Assembly (NCBI GenBank): GCA_041748075.1
Contig: JBGTDX010000105.1
Location: 62,001-126,000, forward strand
DNA from: JBGSYJ01 sp041748075
GTDB lineage: Bacteria > Acidobacteriota > Thermoanaerobaculia > Gp7-AA8
Direction of reading: 5' to 3'
Length of the DNA: 64,000 nt
Under the pieces are notes generated by a model that saw only the letters and a list, made by a program, of their open reading frames with translations, was not told the origin of the DNA and did not search any database. The translations under genes and the position numbers were made by a program. Positions 57,184 through 64,000 of the stretch are shown in pieces. How positions within the stretch are numbered: the first letter of the stretch is position 1; every line of letters begins with the position of its first letter.

Positions 57184-57818
57184 TACTGGCTCTTGGTCGT
57201 CGGGAACTGCATCGACTTCCATGCGTCGAGTCCACCGAGAAGCGTGACCGCATCGTCATGACCGGCATTTCTGAGATCGAGCGCCGCACGGGCGCTTGAG
57301 TTTTCCGCTGGTCAGGCACAGTACGTCACGATCGTTTTGCCTTTCGGCAGCTCGCTCGCCCGGCTCGTCGATTCCTGTTCCGGAATGTTGATCGATCCCG
57401 GAATGTGCTCGATGGCGAACGAGACCCGATCGCGGGAGTCGACGACGACCGCGGTTCCTTCGTCCAGCATTTCGCGAAGCTGAGTGACCGAGACGCGAGG
57501 AGGAAACGTGGCGGTCACCTGCTGCTGGACTGGTGCGGCGGCGGCGGGATTAGTCCGGCGCATCACGCTCGGAACCTGTTCCACCTGCGCGGTTGCTGCC
57601 GGTGCCGGAGTGGCAATCGGAGTCGGAGCCTCGACCGCATCAGCCGTTTCGACGGCGGGCGGAGGCGTCTCGATGATCGAAGGCGCCGGCGCAACAGCGT
57701 CAGGCGGCGTGACCGCTAGTTCGGAAACTGTACTGGTAACCTCCGGCTCATTCGAGCAGGCGGGAAAGAGCAGAATCGCCATCAGCGAGGCGCCTGCTGC
57801 ATAGGACTTCAGTTGCAT
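57183..57818 (-). CDS. Rhodanese-like lipoprotein with in-frame TGA (candidate selenoprotein)
   Basis: The ATG at 57818 has GGAGG upstream and starts a lipoprotein signal (QLKSYAAGASLMAILLFPAC). A Pro/Ala-rich linker leads to a rhodanese domain: RVSVTQLREMLDEGTAVVVD, SRDRVSFAIEHIPGSINIPE and GKTIVTYCA. A TGA stands at 57314-57312. In the same frame the domain then continues with PAENSSARAALDLRNAGHDD and LLGGLDAWKSMQFPTTKSQ to a TAG at 57185-57183. Related rhodaneses read YC(A/S)CPxExSSA here, so TGA replaces the second Cys (codon 169 of 211). A hairpin with G at the second loop position follows the TGA. Read-through with selenocysteine is the best explanation; otherwise it is a fresh nonsense mutation that truncates the domain to 168 aa. 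Confidence 0.62.
57280..57296 (-). promoter_or_regulatory. Bacterial SECIS-like hairpin
   Basis: On the minus strand AGCGCC-CGTGC-GGCGCT forms a perfect 6-bp stem with a 5-nt loop, extended by two more pairs after one mismatch. The loop begins 22 nt after the TGA and its second base is G. Bacterial SECIS elements have a loop G in one of the first two positions at this range of distances. Confidence 0.55.
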
Positions 57819-57896
57819 CGAATCCTCCGTAGAGCCCCGGCTCAATTGTGCGAGGCGGGCAGTGTGTGAAGCAATCGGATCGGCCGGCGAAATTCG

Positions 57897-58457
57897 TCAG
57901 CCGCCAAGCAGCCCGTTCTTGAGCCTGTTGTCAACGGGGCTTTCGCCCAGCCAGACTGAGAACATCGCATCGGCAAAGTCCTTGCCTGCGACTGTCATCC
58001 TGCCGCCCGACGTGCTCGAAACCGTCGTGCCCTGGCCGGGAATGTAGGTTATCACGAGCGTCTCTCCCGACTCGAGGTCGGGAAGCTGCGCAATGAACTG
58101 TGTGAGGCGCTGGCGAAGGGCCGGCATCTGCGCCTGGTTGTTTTTCTCGAATCCTTCTTCGATAGCCTCGGCGATCTGGCCTTTCTTCAGGTCTCTCATC
58201 ATGACCATGCGGACCTGTTTGACCTGGTTCGACGAGATGAGCTCGGTAGCATCGGAGGAAGTCTGTTCGGCGTAGAGCCCCGCGACGTAGACCTTGAAGA
58301 TCGCTTTGGATCGCAGTCCCATGCCGTTGAGAGAGAGCTGCCGGCCTTCGACGGCAACCCTGTCGGGCATCGGCACGCCCGCGAGCTCCGCGGCCGTCAA
58401 CGGAAGGGTGAACAGGAAAGCGAATAGAGCGGCGGCAGGGGTCCGGGACATTTTCAT
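57897..58457 (-). CDS. Chalcone isomerase-like exported protein
   Basis: 186 aa from the ATG at 58457; ATGs at 58484, 58469 and 58451 are alternatives. A signal peptide (TPAAALFAFLFTLPLTAAEL) precedes a chalcone-isomerase-like fold: LAGVPMPDRVAVEGRQLSLN, GLRSKAIFKVYVAGLYAE, VRMVMMRDLKKGQIAEAIEE and GETLVITYIPGQGTTVS. Bacterial members are periplasmic and are not expected to act on flavonoids; fatty-acid binding has been suggested for the fold. Confidence 0.85.
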   Translation of the reverse strand: MKMSRTPAAALFAFLFTLPLTAAELAGVPMPDRVAVEGRQLSLNGMGLRSKAIFKVYVAGLYAEQTSSDATELISSNQVKQVRMVMMRDLKKGQIAEAIEEGFEKNNQAQMPALRQRLTQFIAQLPDLESGETLVITYIPGQGTTVSSTSGGRMTVAGKDFADAMFSVWLGESPVDNRLKNGLLGG

Positions 58458-58545
58458 AGTTGAGCTCATTGTGCAGCCAACCACGCACCTTCGCTACTCT
58501 ATTCCGCAGGGGCTGGAGGCGGCCGGGACCGGCCGCCTCCCCGGA

Positions 58546-59352
58546 CTATCTGCCGATACGGGAGCGCATCGTGTTGTACGCCGCTTCGTTGGTGATGAGA
58601 TTGCTCCTGGCCGGAAGGCTCGCAATGATCCGCTGGACGTTGCGGATCCGGTCCTCGGTCAGCGGATGCGTCGAAAAGAACTTCTCGACGGAACCGGGGG
58701 AGCGCTGGCGCCGCCGCAGCAGTTCTTCGAACATTCCCACCATGCCCTGAGGGTTGTAACCCGCCTGGTGCATCATTCGGGTGCCGATCTCGTCCGCTTC
58801 GTTCTCCGCTTCGCGGCCGAATCGTGCGAGCGTTCCGGTACCGACGATCTGGGCGAGGATCTGCTGATAAACGGCTGGATTCTGGCCCAGAAGAACCGCG
58901 GCCACGATGTTGAGACCATAGGCCCGGCTCAGCTGCTGGGTGCCGTGCCGCTCCACGCCGTGTGCAATCTCGTGCGCCATCACTCCTGCGAATTCGCTCG
59001 CGTTGTCCGCCGCCGCAATCAGGCCGGTGGTGACATAGACATGTCCGCCCGGAATGTTGAATGCGTTGATTTCGGGGTCGATGACGATGTGAAAGTTCCA
59101 GGGAAGCTGTCCCATCTGGGTCTGGTTGACCATCCGCTGACCCATCTGGTTGACATATGCGAGCGCCTGCTGATCGTTGGACAGCGGCATCTGCCGCGCG
59201 ATGTCCTGTGCGAGCTGATTTCCGAGCTGCCATTCCTCCTCGATGGAGACGATGTTGAAGCCTCCGCCGCTCGAGCACCCGCCAGAGACGAGCAGGGCGA
59301 TGAGCGCGATCGCCGCGCCGGTCGAGCGAGTTGCTTGTATGTGTTTTTTCAT
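58546..59352 (-). CDS. M48-family metalloprotease lipoprotein (BepA/LoiP-like)
   Basis: 268 aa from the ATG at 59352, which has GGAGA upstream; the ATG at 59364 lacks spacing. A lipobox (LLVSGGC) marks membrane anchoring. The zinc motif is FAGVMAHEIAHGVERHGTQQ (HEIAH), and the downstream ligand is in REAENEADEIGTRMMHQAGY. FFSTHPLTEDRI near the end is typical. Such proteases act on misfolded outer-membrane proteins. It is in the same direction as the chalcone isomerase-like gene, 88 nt upstream of that gene's start. Confidence 0.9.
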   Translation of the reverse strand: MKKHIQATRSTGAAIALIALLVSGGCSSGGGFNIVSIEEEWQLGNQLAQDIARQMPLSNDQQALAYVNQMGQRMVNQTQMGQLPWNFHIVIDPEINAFNIPGGHVYVTTGLIAAADNASEFAGVMAHEIAHGVERHGTQQLSRAYGLNIVAAVLLGQNPAVYQQILAQIVGTGTLARFGREAENEADEIGTRMMHQAGYNPQGMVGMFEELLRRRQRSPGSVEKFFSTHPLTEDRIRNVQRIIASLPARSNLITNEAAYNTMRSRIGR

Positions 59353-59487
59353 GTGGTTCTCCATTGCATGTTTCCGGCTTTCCTTAGCAACACCGCTGCC
59401 ACGGCCGGCGATCCAGGCTCAACCGTTGTGACCGGCGAATATCCAGCTCGCCGTGACAGATGGCATCGAGTTGGGTAAAAGGGATGC

Positions 59488-60237
59488 GTGAAAATCGCGA
59501 CGTGGAACGTCAACGGAATCCGGGCAAGGCAGGCACAGTTCGCCGAGTGGGTCGGGCGCGATCGGCCCGATGTGGTCTGCCTGCAGGAAATCAAGGCATC
59601 GCCTGCGCAGGTGCCTGAGGCCATCTGTGAGCTTCCGGGATACTGGTGCTACTGGCATGGCGCAGGGGGATACTCAGGCGTGAGCCTTCATCTCAGACGG
59701 GAAACCTTCGCCGATGAGCCGGAATTCAGCCATCCGGCCTTCGATCACGAGACGAGAATCGTGCAGGTCAGAGCAGGGCGCCGGGTCTTCGCATCTGTGT
59801 ACGTTCCCAATGGCGGGAAGGACTTTCCGGCGAAGATGCAGTTTCTGGAGGCTATGAGAGCGTACGTGGAAGAGACGCACTCGCTCGGTCTGGAGCTGCT
59901 GCTCTGCGGAGACATGAACGTGGCTCGCACCGATATGGATGTCCATCCGAAAGAGCGTAAACCCAACATCATCGGGCAGCGATCCGACGAACGGGAACTG
60001 TTCGAATCGATTATCGCAAGCGGCCTTGCCGACGTAGGCCGTGAGCTCGATCCCGACAACCAGAACATGTTCAGCTGGTGGGCGCCATGGCGGAACATGC
60101 GGCAGAGGAACATAGGCTGGCGGCTCGATTACGTGCTGGCCAGCCGTCGTCTCGCGGACCGGGCGATCTCCTGTCCCGTGCTGGCGGATGTCGGTACGAG
60201 TGACCACGCGCCGGTGATGGCGGAGTTTGAGGACTGA
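59488..60237 (+). CDS. xthA: Exodeoxyribonuclease III
   Basis: 249 aa from a GTG at 59488. Motifs in order: KIATWNVNGIRARQAQF, PDVVCLQEIKASPAQVPE (metal-binding Glu), GYSGVSLHLRR, LLLCGDMNVARTDMDVHPKE (Asp/Asn), WRLDYVLASRRLADRA and TSDHAPVMAEF (catalytic Asp-His). It is an apurinic/apyrimidinic endonuclease and 3'-5' exonuclease for base excision repair. It stands alone, with a divergent M48 gene upstream. Confidence 0.93.
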   Translation: MKIATWNVNGIRARQAQFAEWVGRDRPDVVCLQEIKASPAQVPEAICELPGYWCYWHGAGGYSGVSLHLRRETFADEPEFSHPAFDHETRIVQVRAGRRVFASVYVPNGGKDFPAKMQFLEAMRAYVEETHSLGLELLLCGDMNVARTDMDVHPKERKPNIIGQRSDERELFESIIASGLADVGRELDPDNQNMFSWWAPWRNMRQRNIGWRLDYVLASRRLADRAISCPVLADVGTSDHAPVMAEFED

Positions 60238-60318
60238 CGGGTTCATTGTGATTGGACACCTTCGAGCTACGTGGCCCGGCTGGATGAGTGTCTCGAGCGA
60301 ATGCTGGTGTGGTGATTC

Positions 60319-62592
60319 ATGAACCCCTGCACTGCGCTTTCCGCGTTGATGTCACTTACGGTTCACGGTTGCGTTCTCGTCCTGCTGGTCACGGCGATGC
60401 CGCTGTCTGCATCGCAACGGCTCGAGGGCGTGGTCGTCGATCGAACTGGTGCCGCTGTGAAGGCCGCCGAAATTCGAATTGACGGCCAGGCGGGAGCGAA
60501 GGCAATCACGGACGATTCCGGCGAGTTCGGCTTCGAGGCTGGCGCGTTCAGGGGACTCGTGCTGGAGGTGACAGCTCCCGGTTTCTCAGCCGTCCGGATC
60601 CGTCTCGAGGATAGCGCCAAACCATTGCTCATCGTTCTCGATCGCGTTCGAATCGAAGAGGCGATCACGGTCACGGCAGGGCGCGTGCCGATGCGTCTGG
60701 AAGAGACGCCGGCCAGCGTCGTGGTGATTACGGCGGAAGATCTCCGAACCACAGCCGCGGTGACTCTCGACGATTCGTTGCGCCAGGTTCCCGGCTTTAC
60801 GCTTTTCCGTCGCAGCGGGAGCAGCGTGGCCAACCCGACCACGCAGGGAGTGTCCCTCCGCGGAGTCGGCGCGAGCGGAGCTGGACGAGCGCTGGTCCTG
60901 GACGACGGGATTCCTTTGAACGATCCATTCGGCGGTTGGGTCTATTGGGGCCGCGTTCCGCGCGAGGCTCTCCGTCAGGTTGAAGTCCTGCGAGGAGGTG
61001 GATCGGATCTATGGGGCAGCGGAGCGCTCGGAGGAGTCGTCCACCTTCTTCGTCGCGATGAGAAAGGGCCAGCCATCTCGCTGAAAGGTTCTTATGGAAG
61101 CAGCGACACGCCCGAGCTGTCCCTCTACGCCGGACGGGCGGGACAACGGTGGCGATTTTCCGGCGCAGCCGAAGCCTTCCGGACGGCGGGCTATAGAGTG
61201 GTCTCGGCTCCGGAGCGCGGCCCGGTCGATACTCCCGCCGATTCGGAGCGGACGTCGGTCGACCTGACGCTCGAGAGAAGATGGCGGAATGAGAGTGCCC
61301 GGGTCTTTCTGCGCGGCTCCCGGTTCGACGAGGAGCGCGGCAACGGGACGCGCCTACAGACGAATGAAACGGAGATCGAGCAGATCACTCTGGGCGGAGA
61401 TCTGTTCGTGCGTGAAATTCAGCTCAGCGTTCGCGCGTATGGGAGCCGCCAGGACTACTTTCAGTCCTTTTCGGCGATTGCGGCCGGCCGGGCCGAAGAG
61501 TCGCTCACCAGGGTGCAGCATGTTCCCTCCGAGGCCTCCGGCTTCTCGCTCCAGGCCTCGACTGAGGTGGGATCGATGCACAGGATCGTGAGTGGGGTCG
61601 ACATCCGCTCGGTCAAAGGAAAAAGCGATGAACGAGGGTTCGGTTTCGCCGAAACCTTTTCGTCATCCGGGGGAACTCAAAGCAGCCTCGGAGCCTTTCT
61701 CGGAGATGTCATCCGGGTGTCCGAGAGCCTCTCGTTGACCGCGGCCATTCGTCTCGATCAGTGGAGAAATCATGACGCGAGCCGGACCGCGGGTTCGGAG
61801 CGTGTCGCGCTCGAGACGAGGCAGGAGGATGCGCTAAGTCCCCGCGTTTCCGCTCACTACCGTCTGAATGACCACTGGAGCATAGCGGCCTCGGCGTACC
61901 GCGCCTTTCGCGCTCCAACTCTGAATGAGCTCTATCGAGGCTTCCGTGTGGGAAACGTCGTTACGGACGCCAATGAGGCTCTCGAGGCTGAAACGCTCAC
62001 GGGGTTCGAAGCCGGCGTCACCGCCTTCTCGCCCGGAGACCGTTCCCGCGTGCGGGCCATGTGGTTTCGCACGGAAGTCGACGATCCGATCGCGAACGTC
62101 ACTCGATCGATCACCCCTTCACTGATCAGCAGGCAGAGGCAGAATCTCGGATCGACCCTCTCACAGGGATTCGAACTGGAAGGCCAAGTCAGGCCGCGTG
62201 CGGGCTGGACGCTTTCCGCCGGCTATCTGTTCGTGAAAGCAGAAGTGAAACGAAGTCCCGGTTCAGAGGAACTGGTGGGTCTTGCAGTCCCGCAGGTCCC
62301 GGAGAACCAGGCAACGCTTCAGATGCAGTACGGCACATCTGCATTCGCGGCCACGGTGCAGGCGCGCTGGTCCGATGAGCAGTTCGACGACGACCGCAAT
62401 CTGTTCCGGCTGGAGAGCTACTTCGCCATCGACGCGCTGGTGTCCCGGCCGGTCGGGCGGGGAATCGAACTCTTCGCGGCCGGAGAAAATCTCACGGGCG
62501 AACGCTATGAGACCGGCAGGACACCGGTCACTACGGTCGGTCCTCCGCGCTCGTTGCGGCTCGGAGTGCGCGTCCGCTGGCCGGAACGGTGA
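60319..62592 (+). CDS. TonB-dependent outer membrane receptor
   Basis: 757 aa with a signal peptide (ALMSLTVHGCVLVLLVTAMP). A carboxypeptidase-regulatory-like beta domain comes first (RLEGVVVDRTGAAVKAAEIR). It is followed by the plug (ITVTAGRVPMRLEETPASVV, TLDDSLRQVPGFTLFRR, GVSLRGVGASGAGRALVLDD, LRQVEVLRGGGSDLWGSGAL) and a beta-barrel to the C terminus. The last strand ends in Arg rather than the usual aromatic residue. Such receptors import siderophores, cobalamin or glycans with TonB energy. The substrate is not evident, and no transporter genes lie nearby. Confidence 0.92.
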   Translation: MNPCTALSALMSLTVHGCVLVLLVTAMPLSASQRLEGVVVDRTGAAVKAAEIRIDGQAGAKAITDDSGEFGFEAGAFRGLVLEVTAPGFSAVRIRLEDSAKPLLIVLDRVRIEEAITVTAGRVPMRLEETPASVVVITAEDLRTTAAVTLDDSLRQVPGFTLFRRSGSSVANPTTQGVSLRGVGASGAGRALVLDDGIPLNDPFGGWVYWGRVPREALRQVEVLRGGGSDLWGSGALGGVVHLLRRDEKGPAISLKGSYGSSDTPELSLYAGRAGQRWRFSGAAEAFRTAGYRVVSAPERGPVDTPADSERTSVDLTLERRWRNESARVFLRGSRFDEERGNGTRLQTNETEIEQITLGGDLFVREIQLSVRAYGSRQDYFQSFSAIAAGRAEESLTRVQHVPSEASGFSLQASTEVGSMHRIVSGVDIRSVKGKSDERGFGFAETFSSSGGTQSSLGAFLGDVIRVSESLSLTAAIRLDQWRNHDASRTAGSERVALETRQEDALSPRVSAHYRLNDHWSIAASAYRAFRAPTLNELYRGFRVGNVVTDANEALEAETLTGFEAGVTAFSPGDRSRVRAMWFRTEVDDPIANVTRSITPSLISRQRQNLGSTLSQGFELEGQVRPRAGWTLSAGYLFVKAEVKRSPGSEELVGLAVPQVPENQATLQMQYGTSAFAATVQARWSDEQFDDDRNLFRLESYFAIDALVSRPVGRGIELFAAGENLTGERYETGRTPVTTVGPPRSLRLGVRVRWPER

Positions 62593-62642
62593 GCCATGCT
62601 CTGCTCCTGATCGGAGCGAACGATCTTCTGCGGCGCTCTCGT

Positions 62643-63344
62643 TCAGCTCCGTCGTCCACCGAAAAGACGCAGAAGCATAAGGAACAGGTTGATGAAATCG
62701 AGATAGAGCGAGAGCGCACCAATCACGGCGAAGTTGGTGACCTGCGAGCCGCTCGTATTCGCGGCATAGGCTTTGAGCTTCTGGTTGTCGTATGCCGTCA
62801 GGCCCAGAAAGACGAAGACGCCGACTACGCCAATGACGAACGATAGCCCGTCGGATCTCATGAAGATGTTCACGACCGAGACGATGATGATGCCGATCAG
62901 TCCCATGAAGAAGAACGAGCCCCAGGAAGTCAGGTCACGCTTTGTGACGAGTCCATAAATGGCCACCGCGCCGAACATCCCTGCGGCGGCGATGAACGCC
63001 TGTGCGACGGATCCGAGGCTGTAGACGAAGAAGATCGAGCTGAGTGTCAGGCCGTTGAGCACCGAAAAGGCAAAAAAGGCGCCCGCGGCGGTTCCCGGCG
63101 TCATCTTCTGAATGCGGAACGACAGGAAGAACACCAGCCCCAGTTCTGCAATGATCAGAAAGATGAATGTGCTCTGGACGATCTGCTGGAGTGGGGGAGA
63201 GAGGACGACCCAGAGGGAGGCCAGCGCGGTCAGCAGGAGCCCTGCAAACATCCAACCGTAGACCGAGCGAATGAACGCCCTCTCGCGGGCAAGGCCGTCG
63301 ACCGACGGCACGTCGATGAAACTGCGGGACCGCAACTCGTTCAT
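62643..63344 (-). CDS. Bax inhibitor-1/YccA family membrane protein
   Basis: 233 aa with AAAAGGAG upstream of the ATG. Seven membrane helices. Family segments are FIRSVYGWMFAGLLLTALAS, FFAFSVLNGLTLSSIFFVYS and VGVFVFLGLTAYDNQKLKAY, followed by GALSLYLDFINLFLMLLRLF. BI-1 relatives are pH-sensitive calcium leak channels, and bacterial YccA modulates FtsH. It is divergent from dnaK. Confidence 0.92.
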   Translation of the reverse strand: MNELRSRSFIDVPSVDGLARERAFIRSVYGWMFAGLLLTALASLWVVLSPPLQQIVQSTFIFLIIAELGLVFFLSFRIQKMTPGTAAGAFFAFSVLNGLTLSSIFFVYSLGSVAQAFIAAAGMFGAVAIYGLVTKRDLTSWGSFFFMGLIGIIIVSVVNIFMRSDGLSFVIGVVGVFVFLGLTAYDNQKLKAYAANTSGSQVTNFAVIGALSLYLDFINLFLMLLRLFGGRRS

Positions 63345-63473
63345 GGAGACTCCTTTTGCGGCATGATAACAACACGGGGCGTCGGAAATTCAATGTTTCG
63401 TGCCCGGAATCGTCCAGATGGCTGCCGGACGTGACAATGACCCGCTCAGGAATTAATGGTAGGAGACTCAGGT

Positions 63474-63501
63474 TTGTCTCATCAGAGAAAGTTGATAATA
63501 G
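63474..63501 (+). promoter_or_regulatory. Candidate dnaK promoter
   Basis: TTGTCT (63474-63479) and TAATAG (63496-63501) are spaced by 16 nt, about 50 nt upstream of the dnaK ATG. No CIRCE-type inverted repeat is visible in the gap 63345-63554. Confidence 0.35.
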
Positions 63502-63554
63502 GACACTAAGATTGCGCGCAGGCCTCCAGAGAGGCAGCGCGGAGGAGAAAAGAA

Positions 63555-64000
63555 ATGGCAAAAATCATTGGGATCGACCTCGGGACCACGAACTCGGTGG
63601 TGGCGATCATGGAAGGAAATGAACCTCAGGTCATCGTGAATCCCGAGGGAAGCCGGACGACCCCATCGGTCGTCGGATTCACCAAGAGCGGCGAGCGCCT
63701 GGTTGGCCAGGTTGCCAAGCGCCAGGCGATCACGAATCCGGAAAATACCGTATTTTCGATCAAGCGCTTCATGGGACGGAAGTTCGATGAAGTGAGTGAA
63801 GAGATGAAGATGGTGCCGTACAAGGTCGAGCGCGCCGCGAACGGCGACGTTGTGATCGAAGTATCGGGCAAGAAGTACAGCCCGCCCGAGATCTCCGCGA
63901 TGATTCTTCAGAAGCTCAAGCAGTCCGCAGAAGACTTTCTCGGGCAGAAGATCGATCGCGCGGTCATCACCGTCCCTGCGTACTTCAATGACTCGCAGCG
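63555..64000 (+). CDS. dnaK: Chaperone DnaK, N-terminal part, 3' truncated
   Basis: The frame is open from the ATG at 63555 to the window end (about 148 codons). GGAGGAG lies upstream. It starts MAKIIGIDLGTTNSVVAIME (phosphate 1 motif) and continues NPEGSRTTPSVVGFTKSGER, IKRFMGRKFDEV and IDRAVITVPAYFNDSQR, the start of the HSP70 ATPase domain. DnaK folds and protects proteins with DnaJ and GrpE. The partner genes are not in the window. Confidence 0.96.
   Translation, partial: MAKIIGIDLGTTNSVVAIMEGNEPQVIVNPEGSRTTPSVVGFTKSGERLVGQVAKRQAITNPENTVFSIKRFMGRKFDEVSEEMKMVPYKVERAANGDVVIEVSGKKYSPPEISAMILQKLKQSAEDFLGQKIDRAVITVPAYFNDSQ

Noticed and set aside
57312..57314. TGA as the true end of a short rhodanese
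   Set aside because: The domain would lack its last third (about 42 residues), which is present in frame and well conserved in pattern, and the next gene's start is coupled to the later TAG. Not excluded, but less likely.
1..64000. tRNA and rRNA genes
   Set aside because: I looked for T-loop consensus with flanking stems and for rRNA motifs and found none; hits to GGTTCGA-like strings were inside coding frames.

Overview
The window is about 64 kb of GC-rich, gene-dense bacterial chromosome. Paired Ser/Thr kinases carrying TolB/PD40-type propellers, the rny-ymdB pair, and many DUF1579, DUF2911, DUF4105 and AIM24 proteins suggest an Acidobacteriota-like organism, possibly Thermoanaerobaculia. 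That placement is inferred from gene content only; no rRNA or marker phylogeny is available here. A TonB receptor, lipoproteins and periplasmic enzymes show a diderm cell. No tRNA, rRNA, CRISPR array, transposase or integrase was found.

Layout. 1-7.4 kb: end of hflC, a TPR/zinc-motif membrane protein, a secreted metalloprotease, a PQQ-type sugar dehydrogenase, a triple-USP protein and a PilZ protein. 7.7-14.6 kb: a complete branched-chain-amino-acid-type ABC importer (livM-H-G-F, then the binding protein) with an acyl-CoA ligase inside it. 14.6-24.3 kb: a DUF4105 protein, an AraC fragment, a DUF1579-like protein, and a tandem duplication of a receptor kinase locus. One copy keeps a SET-domain gene and a glycolipid-binding gene; the other keeps only a broken glycolipid-binding remnant. 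24.3-28.1 kb: zapA, 6S RNA, rny, ymdB and a degenerate glycosyltransferase. 28.1-35.7 kb: regulators, MazG, a lytic transglycosylase, a TPR-AIM24 protein, a CPBP protease, a molybdopterin oxidoreductase and a thiolase. 36.0-41.4 kb: a DHH phosphoesterase followed by the oxidative pentose phosphate set zwf-opcA-pgl-glk, with abutting genes.

41.6-47.3 kb is an integron cassette array without a visible integrase (a CALIN). Five near-identical attC sites of about 104 bp, one classical 63-bp attC, an entry core site and a truncated last site separate small cassettes. These include two toxin-antitoxin-like pairs, a PLP enzyme, a VOC protein, isochorismatase and MOSC enzymes, and small membrane or exported proteins. 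Several cassette genes use a stop codon supplied by the attC site itself.

47.5-64 kb: DUF2911, ferritin-VIT1, a secreted metallopeptidase, a GntR-controlled ABC exporter with a clear operator, a MATE pump, an SGNH hydrolase, and a rhodanese lipoprotein interrupted by an in-frame TGA at a Cys position. A bacterial SECIS-like hairpin follows that TGA, so the gene is a candidate selenoprotein. Then come a chalcone-isomerase-like protein, an M48 protease, exonuclease III, a TonB receptor, a BI-1 protein and the start of dnaK.

Intergenic DNA carries two recurring signals. One is a family of heptanucleotide tandem repeats, often in inverted pairs. The other is a dispersed element built around a 25-nt core that is sometimes inverted.
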